From an uncultured Kordia sp. (GTDB taxonomy: Bacteria; Bacteroidota; Bacteroidia; Flavobacteriales; Flavobacteriaceae): a stretch of 64,000 nt of DNA. Below are positions 9,526-18,851 of this stretch, one piece after another; position 1 is the stretch's first letter; the number at the start of each line of letters is the position of its first letter. The notes under the pieces are model-generated. The model searched no databases and had not been told where the DNA came from. It was given only the letters and a program-made list of their open reading frames with translations. The DNA lies in contig NZ_CANLEA010000002.1 of the NCBI RefSeq assembly GCF_947489565.1, positions 186,001 to 250,000 of the forward strand, read 5' to 3'. Made by a program: the position numbers and the translations under genes.

Positions 9526-11100
9526 ATGGAAAAGCGTAAATTAAGTTTCTGGGAAATATGGAACATGAGTTTCGGTTTCTTGGGAATACAATTTGGGTTT
9601 GCCTTACAAGGTGGATTCATGTCTAGAATATTTCAAACTCTTGGTGCAGCAAAAGACGACATTCCCATGTTATGGATTGCAGCTCCATTGACAGGTTTAC
9701 TAGTACAACCAATAATTGGCTATTTAAGTGATAGAACATGGCATCCGCGTTGGGGAAGACGAAGACCTTATTTCCTTATTGGAGCAATTCTAAGTTCTGT
9801 TGCATTATTTTTTGTTCCACATTCACCAGCATTATGGATGGCGGCAGGATTCCTATGGATTTTAGATGCGTCCATCAACGTATCTATGGAACCTTTTAGA
9901 GCATTAGTAGCCGATAAACTACCTGAATCACAACGATCCTATGGCTTTGTTGTTCAAACACTTATTATTGGAATTGGTACTTGGGTTGCAAGTAACTTAC
10001 CTTGGCTTATTTCAGAGTTAGGTGTTAGTGATTCTGCAGCAAGCGGCGTTGTTCCTATGTCTGTAAAAGTAGCTTTTGCCATTGGTGCATTTGTGTTTTT
10101 AGTTAGTATTCTGTATACCGTTTTTACAACATCCGAATATCCTCCAGAAGACATGGAAGAATTCGAAAGAGAGAAAAAACAAAAAAACAGGTTTATTCCT
10201 GATATTCTAGAAAATATTGGTAGCATGCCAACAACGATGAAACGTTTAGGTGTGATTCAATTTTTTAGTTGGTTTGCATTTTTTACGATGTGGAGTATGG
10301 CAAATCCTGCCTTAACCGAACATGTATTCAACACTCCAAATCCTACGAAAGAAATATATAAAAAAACTAAAAAGACCGATGCTTTTAAAAGCGAGAACAG
10401 AACTGCGTTCTTTGAATTAGCCGCAAAAGATAGTGTGTTTGTAAACAATGCAATGAAAGACACATTAATTGCAAATACAGTACTTTCTAAAGAAATCTTT
10501 ACCAAATATGGGGCATTACAAAGTGAATCTGAAAAATTAGCATACTTAAAAGAGAATGTAGATTCATTCCAAGATCAAAAAGTATGGTATTGGGTAAGCA
10601 ATGATAAATTCCAAAAATCATCAAACTTAGTAGGATCATATATGGGAACTTACGGATTATCATCTATGGTTTTTGCGTTGATCCTAGTATTGTACACTTC
10701 TAGAAGAAGAATTAATAGAAAATATGTACACATGTCATCATTAATTCTTGGAGGAATTGGATTTATTCTAATGTATTTTGTTCCATCACCAGACTATCTC
10801 TTTGTAAGCTTTACGCTTATTGGTTTTGCTTGGGGAAGTATTTTATCAATGCCATATGCAATGTTATCAAGTTCTGTTGATCCTAAAAAAATGGGAGTCA
10901 TCATGGGAATATTCAACATGTTTATTGTAATTCCTCAAATTATTGCCGCTTTGGGCGGAATCACCTTTATAACAGGACTATTTGGAGAAGGCGCTATCAA
11001 TGCAATGATCCTAGCAGGAGTAAGTTTAATTATTGCTGGACTTTGCAACTTCCTCATTACCAACAAAAAAGCTATTAGTTACCAAACAGAAGAATCATAA
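9526..11100 (+). CDS. MFS sugar transporter (SLC45/maltose-type)
   Basis: Polytopic protein with LVQPIIGYLSDRTWHPRWGRRRPYFLIGA motif; in operon with pgmB and GH65. Confidence 0.85.
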   Translation: MEKRKLSFWEIWNMSFGFLGIQFGFALQGGFMSRIFQTLGAAKDDIPMLWIAAPLTGLLVQPIIGYLSDRTWHPRWGRRRPYFLIGAILSSVALFFVPHSPALWMAAGFLWILDASINVSMEPFRALVADKLPESQRSYGFVVQTLIIGIGTWVASNLPWLISELGVSDSAASGVVPMSVKVAFAIGAFVFLVSILYTVFTTSEYPPEDMEEFEREKKQKNRFIPDILENIGSMPTTMKRLGVIQFFSWFAFFTMWSMANPALTEHVFNTPNPTKEIYKKTKKTDAFKSENRTAFFELAAKDSVFVNNAMKDTLIANTVLSKEIFTKYGALQSESEKLAYLKENVDSFQDQKVWYWVSNDKFQKSSNLVGSYMGTYGLSSMVFALILVLYTSRRRINRKYVHMSSLILGGIGFILMYFVPSPDYLFVSFTLIGFAWGSILSMPYAMLSSSVDPKKMGVIMGIFNMFIVIPQIIAALGGITFITGLFGEGAINAMILAGVSLIIAGLCNFLITNKKAISYQTEES

Positions 11101-11108
11101 GTATACCA

Positions 11109-11765
11109 ATGAATAAAAAAGGATTTATATTTGATTTAGATGGTGTCATTGTTGATACTGCAAAATACCATTACCTAGCTTGGAAATCCCTTGCCAATGA
11201 ACTAGGTTTTGACATCTCATTAGAACAAAACGAACAACTCAAAGGAGTCAGTAGAGTCCGTTCCCTAGAAATTATTTTAGGCTGGGGAAATAAAACACTC
11301 TCCCAAGAAGCGTTCGATAAATATATGGCAGAGAAAAACGATAACTATTTATCGCATATTGCCCAAATGGATGCTGGAGAAATTCTTCCTGATGTCCCAA
11401 AAACACTAAACTATTTACAAGAAACACAGCAAGGAATTGCACTTGGATCAGCCAGCAAAAACGCACGCAAAATTCTACGAAAAGTAGGACTCTTTGAAGT
11501 TTTTGAAGGTATTGTTGATGGAAATGATGTCAGCAAAGCCAAGCCCGATCCAGAAGTATTCCTAATTGCTGCCGAAAAATTAGACAAAAAACCAACAGAT
11601 TGTATTGTATTTGAAGACTCTGTAGCTGGCGTAACTGCTGCAAATAGCGCAGGAATGATTTCTATCGGAATTGGTTCCGAAGATACACTTGGACATGCAG
11701 ATTATGTCTTCAAAGATTTTACCGAAATACAAACAAGTTTTATAGAAGAATTAATAAATAGATGA
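11109..11765 (+). CDS. pgmB: beta-phosphoglucomutase (HAD superfamily)
   Basis: FDLDGVIVDTAKYHYLAWKSLANELGF and KAKPDPEVFLIAAEKL...VFEDSVAGVTAANSAGM; next to GH65. Confidence 0.92.
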   Translation: MNKKGFIFDLDGVIVDTAKYHYLAWKSLANELGFDISLEQNEQLKGVSRVRSLEIILGWGNKTLSQEAFDKYMAEKNDNYLSHIAQMDAGEILPDVPKTLNYLQETQQGIALGSASKNARKILRKVGLFEVFEGIVDGNDVSKAKPDPEVFLIAAEKLDKKPTDCIVFEDSVAGVTAANSAGMISIGIGSEDTLGHADYVFKDFTEIQTSFIEELINR

Positions 11766-11847
11766 TGGTATTAGGTGTTAGGTGTTAGGAATTAGTGTCG
11801 TGCTATAACCTAAAACCCAAGACCCAAAACCAAACACCCATAAAAAA

Positions 11848-14154
11848 ATGAATCAGAATTATATACAACCAGACAATTGGTCGATCATCGAAGAAGGATT
11901 TGATACAGAAAGTGTCAAATCTTCCGAAAGTCTTTTCAGTATCGGAAACGGTGCGATGGGACAACGAGCTAATTTTGAAGAATACTACTCTGGAGCTACC
12001 TTTCAGGGAAGTTATATTGCCGGAGTATATTATCCAGACAAAACAAAAGTAGGTTGGTGGAAAAACGGATATCCAGAATATTTTGCCAAAGTACTCAATG
12101 CTCCCAATTGGATTGGAATCAATGTAAGCATCAATGATGAAGTACTAGACTTAAATGCCTGCAAAAAAGTAACCGATTTCCGTCGTGAACTCAACATGAA
12201 AGAAGGTTGGTACGAACGTTCATTTGTAGTAACATTACAAAACGATATCGAAATTTCGGTTGCTGCAAAACGATTTCTAAGTTTAGACATTGACGAAGTT
12301 GGTGCCATTGCTTACAGCATACAATTACGCAACAGTGATGCCACTATAAAATATACGCCATACTTAGATTCCGGAATCAAAAATGAAGATGCCAACTGGG
12401 AAGAAAAATTCTGGGAAACCATTCAAGTAAAAGAAGAAAACAATCAAGCGTTTATTGTTGCAAAAACACTAAAAACTGACTTCTATGCATGTACTTTCAT
12501 GCAAACGGAATTAAAATTAAACGGAAAGTCACTTGATGTACCTACGAATGTTTCTGAAAAATCAACGTACATTTCATTCAACTACGCACAAGAAGTAAAA
12601 GCAAACGAAACGCTTACCATTTACAAATATGGCGGCTATACCGTGTGTACAAATCATGACAAATACGAACTCATCTCTGCTGCAAAAAAAGCATTGCATA
12701 ACGCAACTTCACTTGGTTTCGATACACTATTAGAAAACCAAAAAGAAGCCTGGGCAAAAATTTGGGAAATGGCAGACATTACCATTGAAGGTGATGTAAA
12801 AGCACAACAAGGAATCCGTTTCAATATCTTTCAACTGAATCAAACCTATCTTGGAAAAGATTCTCGCCTCAACATTGGCCCAAAAGGATTTACAGGCGAA
12901 AAATATGGTGGAAGTACGTATTGGGACACGGAAGCTTATTGTATTCCTTTTTACATGACTACAAAAGATCAGCAAGTAGCTAGAAACTTATTGCAATACC
13001 GATACAATCACTTAGAAAAAGCGATTGAAAATGCGGAAAAACTAGGATTCAATAATGGTGCTGCGCTATATCCAATGGTAACCATGAATGGCGAAGAATG
13101 TCACAACGAGTGGGAAATTACCTTTGAGGAAATTCACCGAAACGGAGCCATCGCGTTTGCTATCTATAACTATACACGTTACACAGGCGATTACAGCTAT
13201 ATTCCAGAAATGGGACTAGAAGTCATGATCGGAATTGCACGTTTTTGGCATCAAAGAGCAAGTTTCTCTACCGCAAAAAACAAATATGTAATTCTGGGCG
13301 TCACTGGACCTAACGAATACGAGAATAATGTAAATAACAATTGGTACACAAACTACATTGCACAATGGTGTATCAAATTTGCACAAGAACACATCGAAAA
13401 AGTAAAAAATGAATATGCTGCCGATTATGATCGCATCATGCAAAAAGCACGCTTATCCGATCAGGAAATCTCTTCATGGATGGAAGTTGCCGAAAACATG
13501 TACTTTCCATACAGTGAGCAATACGGCGTGTACTTACAACAAGATGGTTTCTTAGACAAAGACTTGGTAAGTGTGGCCGATTTAGATACATCACAACGAC
13601 CAATCAATCAAAAATGGAGTTGGGATCGCATTCTACGTTCACCATACATCAAACAAGCAGATACCTTACAAGGTTTTTACTTCTTTGAAGATCATTTTAC
13701 CAAAGAAGAACTTGAAAAACACTTCAACTTCTACGAACCATTTACCGTGCACGAATCATCACTTTCACCATGTGTTCACAGCATTCAAGCAGCTAAATTG
13801 GACAAAATGAACATGGCGTATACATTCTATCTAAGAACATCGCGACTCGACTTAGACGATTACAACAAAGAAGTCGAAGAAGGCTTACACATTACCTCCA
13901 TGGCAGGAACTTGGATGAGTATTGTAGAAGGTTTTGGTGGCATGCGCATGAAAAATGACACACTTTCCTTTGAACCAAGAATTCCAGAACGATGGAAAGG
14001 ATATTCGTTCAAAGTAAACTATAGAAATCACATTCTTAAAATCAACGTCACGCAAAACGGAACTTCTTTCGAACTTGAAAAAGGAGAAGATTTAGTGATC
14101 TTGGTCGATGGAAAAAAAGTAGCCGTTTCACCAAACGATTTGGTTACAGTTTGA
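11848..14154 (+). CDS. GH65 family glycoside phosphorylase (maltose/kojibiose phosphorylase type)
   Basis: 768 aa; ESLFSIGNGAMGQRANFEEYYSG, GPNEYENNVNNNWYTN, NQKWSWDRILRSPYIKQADTLQG typical of GH65. Confidence 0.92.
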   Translation: MNQNYIQPDNWSIIEEGFDTESVKSSESLFSIGNGAMGQRANFEEYYSGATFQGSYIAGVYYPDKTKVGWWKNGYPEYFAKVLNAPNWIGINVSINDEVLDLNACKKVTDFRRELNMKEGWYERSFVVTLQNDIEISVAAKRFLSLDIDEVGAIAYSIQLRNSDATIKYTPYLDSGIKNEDANWEEKFWETIQVKEENNQAFIVAKTLKTDFYACTFMQTELKLNGKSLDVPTNVSEKSTYISFNYAQEVKANETLTIYKYGGYTVCTNHDKYELISAAKKALHNATSLGFDTLLENQKEAWAKIWEMADITIEGDVKAQQGIRFNIFQLNQTYLGKDSRLNIGPKGFTGEKYGGSTYWDTEAYCIPFYMTTKDQQVARNLLQYRYNHLEKAIENAEKLGFNNGAALYPMVTMNGEECHNEWEITFEEIHRNGAIAFAIYNYTRYTGDYSYIPEMGLEVMIGIARFWHQRASFSTAKNKYVILGVTGPNEYENNVNNNWYTNYIAQWCIKFAQEHIEKVKNEYAADYDRIMQKARLSDQEISSWMEVAENMYFPYSEQYGVYLQQDGFLDKDLVSVADLDTSQRPINQKWSWDRILRSPYIKQADTLQGFYFFEDHFTKEELEKHFNFYEPFTVHESSLSPCVHSIQAAKLDKMNMAYTFYLRTSRLDLDDYNKEVEEGLHITSMAGTWMSIVEGFGGMRMKNDTLSFEPRIPERWKGYSFKVNYRNHILKINVTQNGTSFELEKGEDLVILVDGKKVAVSPNDLVTV

Positions 14155-14300
14155 ATGTAAATTTGAAGCTATTTCCTGCTTTCCGTTGTATCTCCCGAAC
14201 AAATCGGGAGGATGCCACTGCAATCAGGGCTAGTCAGAAACTTTAGTGTTTCATACCAAATATAGATTAATTAGTAGTGAGTATTGAGAACGTTTCTTTA

Positions 14301-14441
14301 TGTCATTCCTGCGAAGGCAGGAATCCATTGGAATTCATACTCAAAACGTCAATTCGAGTGATTTTCATAATAAAATGAAGAAAATCGTATCGAGAAGCAC
14401 TTTGAAAACAACTGTCATTCCTGCGAAGGCAGGAATCCAAT
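14301..14441. repeat. Two copies of tgtcattcctgcgaaggcaggaatcca flanking one acgtcaattcgagtg...gtatcgagaag element
   Basis: Copies at 14301-14328 and 14413-14440; internal palindrome ATTCCTGCGAAGGCAGGAAT. Confidence 0.8.
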
Positions 14442-14490
14442 TGTCTCAATACTCAATACTAAAAGCTCAATACTTAAAAACAACAATCAG

Positions 14491-16413
14491 ATGAAAAAAA
14501 TAATCTTACTTACAGTACTTGCATTATGTTTCTCTTGCAAACAAACGGAAGACAAAGCATCTGATGCCGCATCAAAAACGGAAGTCGTAACCGACATCAA
14601 AAACGATATCGAACGTATAGAACCGCCACATTGGTGGACAGGTTTTCAAAACACCAAACTCCAACTCTTAGTTAAACATCCAAACATTGCCAAAACAACA
14701 CCAAGTATTACAAATACCAATGTTAAGATTGAAAAAATACAAGCAGGAGAAAGTGCAAACTATCTCTTCATCGATTTAGACATTTCTAAAGCAAAAGCTG
14801 GAAAATTCAATATCGAATTTAAACTCGAAAACGGTTCAACACTTACGCAAACCTATGAACTCAAACAACGAACAAAAGCTGCCAAAGAATATATTGGGTT
14901 CAACAGTTCAGACGCGATCTATTTAATCACTCCAGACCGATTTTCCAATGCAAAACCTGAAAATGATGTGTTTGAAAACCTAAACGAAACAACCATTAAT
15001 CGCAAGGATAATTATGCGCGTCATGGTGGCGATATCAAAGGAATCACAAATCATTTAGACTATATTGACGATTTAGGATTTACGGCAATTTGGTCTTGTC
15101 CGCTTCTCACCAACGACATGAAACGCGGTTCGTATCACGGATATGCCATTACAGATTACTATCAAGTAGATCCACGTTTTGGAACCTTTGACGAATACAA
15201 AGAACTGGCAGACAAAGCCAACAAACGCGGAATGAAACTCATCATGGATCAAGTAGCAAACCATTGCGGATTGGAACATTGGTGGATGAAAGATTTGCCA
15301 TTCAACGATTGGGTAAACTATCAAAAAGACTTTGAAAATGGCGAAAAAACAACCTTTTCAAATCATAGACGGACTTCCAATCAAGATATCTACGCTTCCA
15401 AAAGTGATCAAAAAGGCATGACCGACGGTTGGTTTGTCATAACAATGCCCGATCTCAATCAGCGCAATCCATACATGGCAAACTACATCATTCAAAACAG
15501 TATTTGGTGGATTGAATCTCTCGGGCTGAGCGGAATTCGACAAGACACATATCCGTATCCTGACAAGAATTTTATGAGCAAATGGGCTGGCGCAATTATG
15601 ACCGAATATCCAAACTTTTCTATTGTGGGCGAAGAATGGAGTTACAATCCGTTACTTATTGGCTATTGGCAAACTGGCGCCAACAATAAAGATGGATATG
15701 AAAGCAATCTAAAATCTACGATGGATTTTGCAATGCAGCGAAAAACCGTAGAAGCTTTAAACGAAGAAGAATCGTGGGACAAAGGCTTGGTAAAAATCTA
15801 TGAAGGTTTGGCAAACGATTTTCAATATCCAAACCCGAAAGACATTATGATTTTTCCAGACAATCATGATATGAGTCGCATCTTTACACAACTCAAAGGA
15901 GACATTGTAAACACCAAAATGGCATTGAGCTATTTGTTGACTTTACCAAGAATTCCACAACTCTACTACGGAACAGAAATTCTCATGAATGACTTTGAAA
16001 AACCTGGCGATCACGGATTGATCCGAACCGATTTTCCCGGTGGTTGGCAAGGTGATACGGCAAACGCATTTACAGGCGAAGGTTTAACTGCGGCACAAAA
16101 AGACATGCAATCATACCTTAAAAAACTATTGAATTTCCGCAAAAACAGCAACGCCATTCACAAAGGGAAAACCACACATTTTGCACCATTTTTAGGAACT
16201 TATTTCTTGTTTAGAACTTTAGACGACGAAACCATCGTACATATCATCAATAAAAACGAACAACCTATTACCATTGATCTTAAACGTTATGCAGAAATGA
16301 ATTTGAAAGGAAAAACGTTGACGAATATTATTACCGGAAAACAATTTACATGGAATGATGAAATTGAATTCAAAGAAAAAGGAAGTATGATATTAACAAC
16401 GAAATCTAATTAG
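14491..16413 (+). CDS. GH13 alpha-amylase/neopullulanase-like lipoprotein (SusA-like)
   Basis: Lipoprotein signal LALCFSCKQ; GH13 motifs GIRQDTYPY, IVGEEW, MIFPDNHDMSR. Confidence 0.9.
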   Translation: MKKIILLTVLALCFSCKQTEDKASDAASKTEVVTDIKNDIERIEPPHWWTGFQNTKLQLLVKHPNIAKTTPSITNTNVKIEKIQAGESANYLFIDLDISKAKAGKFNIEFKLENGSTLTQTYELKQRTKAAKEYIGFNSSDAIYLITPDRFSNAKPENDVFENLNETTINRKDNYARHGGDIKGITNHLDYIDDLGFTAIWSCPLLTNDMKRGSYHGYAITDYYQVDPRFGTFDEYKELADKANKRGMKLIMDQVANHCGLEHWWMKDLPFNDWVNYQKDFENGEKTTFSNHRRTSNQDIYASKSDQKGMTDGWFVITMPDLNQRNPYMANYIIQNSIWWIESLGLSGIRQDTYPYPDKNFMSKWAGAIMTEYPNFSIVGEEWSYNPLLIGYWQTGANNKDGYESNLKSTMDFAMQRKTVEALNEEESWDKGLVKIYEGLANDFQYPNPKDIMIFPDNHDMSRIFTQLKGDIVNTKMALSYLLTLPRIPQLYYGTEILMNDFEKPGDHGLIRTDFPGGWQGDTANAFTGEGLTAAQKDMQSYLKKLLNFRKNSNAIHKGKTTHFAPFLGTYFLFRTLDDETIVHIINKNEQPITIDLKRYAEMNLKGKTLTNIITGKQFTWNDEIEFKEKGSMILTTKSN

Positions 16414-16464
16414 GGATTAGGTTTTGGGTATTAGTCAAGAACTGAAAACCAATTTGGAAACTAA

Positions 16465-16688
16465 ACGTCAATTCGAGTGTTTTTGAGTGAAGCGAGAAAA
16501 AGTATCGAGAAGTACTTGGAAACGAAAATATAAAATATTAGTCGTGAGAAGTTTTGAAAAATTAAGCAGATCTCGATACAAAATTCTTTCAGAATTCCAC
16601 TCGATCTGACGTAAAGCGTAAACAAATACCAAAACGTCACTTCGAGTGATTTTCGAAATGAAATGAAGAAAATTGTATCGAGAAGTAA
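16465..16688. repeat. Three copies (two direct, one inverted) of dispersed element acgtca-ttcgagtg-ttttc...gtatcgagaag
   Basis: 16465-16516 (+), 16570-16612 (inverted: tctcgatacaaaattc...cactcgatctgacgt), 16633-16688 (+); same family at 14346-14400 and inverted at 34153-34191. Confidence 0.75.
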
Positions 16689-16778
16689 TTTGAAAACATC
16701 TGTTGAGCGCAGTCGAAATGTATAGGAATAAAAAACAATATAACTAAATAGATTCCCGCTTACGCGAGAATAACAAAA

Positions 16779-18848
16779 ATGTCAATGAAACTAAAACTAA
16801 CCTTACTCATAATTTCCGTCTTGTTTTTCTCCTGCAAAGGACAACAAAAAGGTGAGACTCCTCAAGATAAAAAAGTTGCTACAATCGTGGTGAATTTTTT
16901 ACCTAAAGACCACGATTTTTCGAAAGACATCTATATTTCAGGAGATTTTGAAGATTGGTCAGGTGGTAAACCTGAATTCAAAATGGAAAAACTGGGAAAA
17001 CTATACCGAATTAAAATTCCCATGGAAAAAGAAACCATCAATTTCAAATTTACCTTAGGTTCTTGGGAAACAGTAGAACTCGACAGTCAAGGATTTGACG
17101 TTGAAAACAGAACCTACACGTATGATGAAAATTTAAAAACGAGTACATACGCTGTATGGAATTGGTCCAAAGGAAACAAAAATAAAACAGCTTCTACCAA
17201 ACAACCAAATGTAGAAACGTTTGCAGAAACCTTTGAAATACCACAGCTCAACAAAACTCGAAAAATTCAAGTGTATCTACCACCAAATTATGCGAATACT
17301 ACCGAATCATATCCTGTGTTGTATATGCACGACGGACAAAATGTATTTGACAAAGCCACTTCGTATTCTGGCGAATGGGAAGTAGATGAAACACTGAATT
17401 CACTACACCAAACGCACGGTTTAGACGTCATTGTCGTTGCTATTGATAATAGCGAAGAACGCATGCAAGAATATTCAGCATGGACAAGTCCAAAGTATAA
17501 ATTACCACAAGGACAAGAATATGTAATGTTTATTGCAAAAACCTTAAAACCTGCGATTGATGCAAAATACAGAACTAAAAAAGACGCTCAAAATACAGCT
17601 ATCATGGGAAGTTCTATGGGCGGATTAATTTCACATTATGCTGTTTTTGCACATCCAGATGTATTTGGAAAAGCTGGTGTATTTTCACCTTCGTTTTGGT
17701 TTTCAGAAGATACATTTAGTTTCACAAAGGACAATCTAGCGAAAGCTCAACACTCAAAATTATACTACTTAATGGGCGAAAAAGAAGGTGAAGTTATGAT
17801 GGCAAACCTGAATAAAATGTTGAAATTGCTAAATGAAAATGGTTTTCCAAAAGATCAGTTTACTACTAAATTTTCTCCCGATGGCACGCACAGCGAAGCA
17901 TTTTGGCGCAGTGAATTAAAAACGGCCTTGCTTTGGTTGTTTTCTGAAAATATCAAGATTCAACATCACGGCGAACCTGTAGCACAAGAAGTAAAGAATG
18001 TAACCTTGGCAAGCGGAAAACTCATGCGTGTGGTCGATTTTCCATCCAACTATATTCGTCCACGAAATGTAGATGTCTGGTTGCCTGAAAACTATTCAAA
18101 AGAAAAAAAATACAATGTGCTTTACATGCATGACGGACAAATGTTATACGACGCTTCTACAACTTGGAATAAGCAAGAATGGAAAGTTGACGAAGTGGCT
18201 TCCAAATTGATGAAAGAAGGAAAAGTAAAAGATTTTATTGTCGTGTCTCCATGGAATATAGCTGAAATTCGTTGGCAAGATTACTTTCCACAAAAAGCAT
18301 TTACTTATTTAGATGAAGCAACACAAAAGACGTTTCGCGAAGAAGCAGAAAAGAATAATTTTTCGCTCAATTTTAATGCAGACAACTATTTAAAATTCCT
18401 CACGGAAGAACTAAAGCCATATATTGATAACACCTATTCAGTAAAAACAGATCGCGAACATACGTTTGTGGCTGGTTCTAGCATGGGCGGACTAATTTCG
18501 ATGTATGCCATGTGTGAATATCCAGAAATTTATAGTGCAGCCGCTTGTATTTCGACACATTGGGTTGGCGCAAGTCCGAGAGAAGACAATCCAATTCCAA
18601 ATGCATTTTTTGCCTATATGCGTGATCATTTGCCATCACCAAAAACACATCGATTCTATTTTGATTACGGAACAGAAACTTTAGACAAACATTATCCGCA
18701 ATATGCACCAAATGTGGATGAAGTTTTTAAGGAAAAAGGATATACCGAAGCAAATTATACGAATCTAAAGTTTGAAGGCACTAATCATTCCGAGAATGCT
18801 TGGCAAAAACGTTTACACATTCCATTTACATTTCTACTTAAAAAGTAA
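16779..18848 (+). CDS. Lipoprotein with N-terminal glycogen-binding-like domain and two tandem esterase D/enterochelin-esterase-like domains
   Basis: ISVLFFSCKG lipobox; duplicated PVLYMHDGQNVFDKATSYSGEWEVDE / NVLYMHDGQMLYDASTTWNKQEWKVDE and GSSMGGLISHYA / GSSMGGLISMYA. Confidence 0.85.
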   Translation: MSMKLKLTLLIISVLFFSCKGQQKGETPQDKKVATIVVNFLPKDHDFSKDIYISGDFEDWSGGKPEFKMEKLGKLYRIKIPMEKETINFKFTLGSWETVELDSQGFDVENRTYTYDENLKTSTYAVWNWSKGNKNKTASTKQPNVETFAETFEIPQLNKTRKIQVYLPPNYANTTESYPVLYMHDGQNVFDKATSYSGEWEVDETLNSLHQTHGLDVIVVAIDNSEERMQEYSAWTSPKYKLPQGQEYVMFIAKTLKPAIDAKYRTKKDAQNTAIMGSSMGGLISHYAVFAHPDVFGKAGVFSPSFWFSEDTFSFTKDNLAKAQHSKLYYLMGEKEGEVMMANLNKMLKLLNENGFPKDQFTTKFSPDGTHSEAFWRSELKTALLWLFSENIKIQHHGEPVAQEVKNVTLASGKLMRVVDFPSNYIRPRNVDVWLPENYSKEKKYNVLYMHDGQMLYDASTTWNKQEWKVDEVASKLMKEGKVKDFIVVSPWNIAEIRWQDYFPQKAFTYLDEATQKTFREEAEKNNFSLNFNADNYLKFLTEELKPYIDNTYSVKTDREHTFVAGSSMGGLISMYAMCEYPEIYSAAACISTHWVGASPREDNPIPNAFFAYMRDHLPSPKTHRFYFDYGTETLDKHYPQYAPNVDEVFKEKGYTEANYTNLKFEGTNHSENAWQKRLHIPFTFLLKK

Positions 18849-18851
18849 TAC

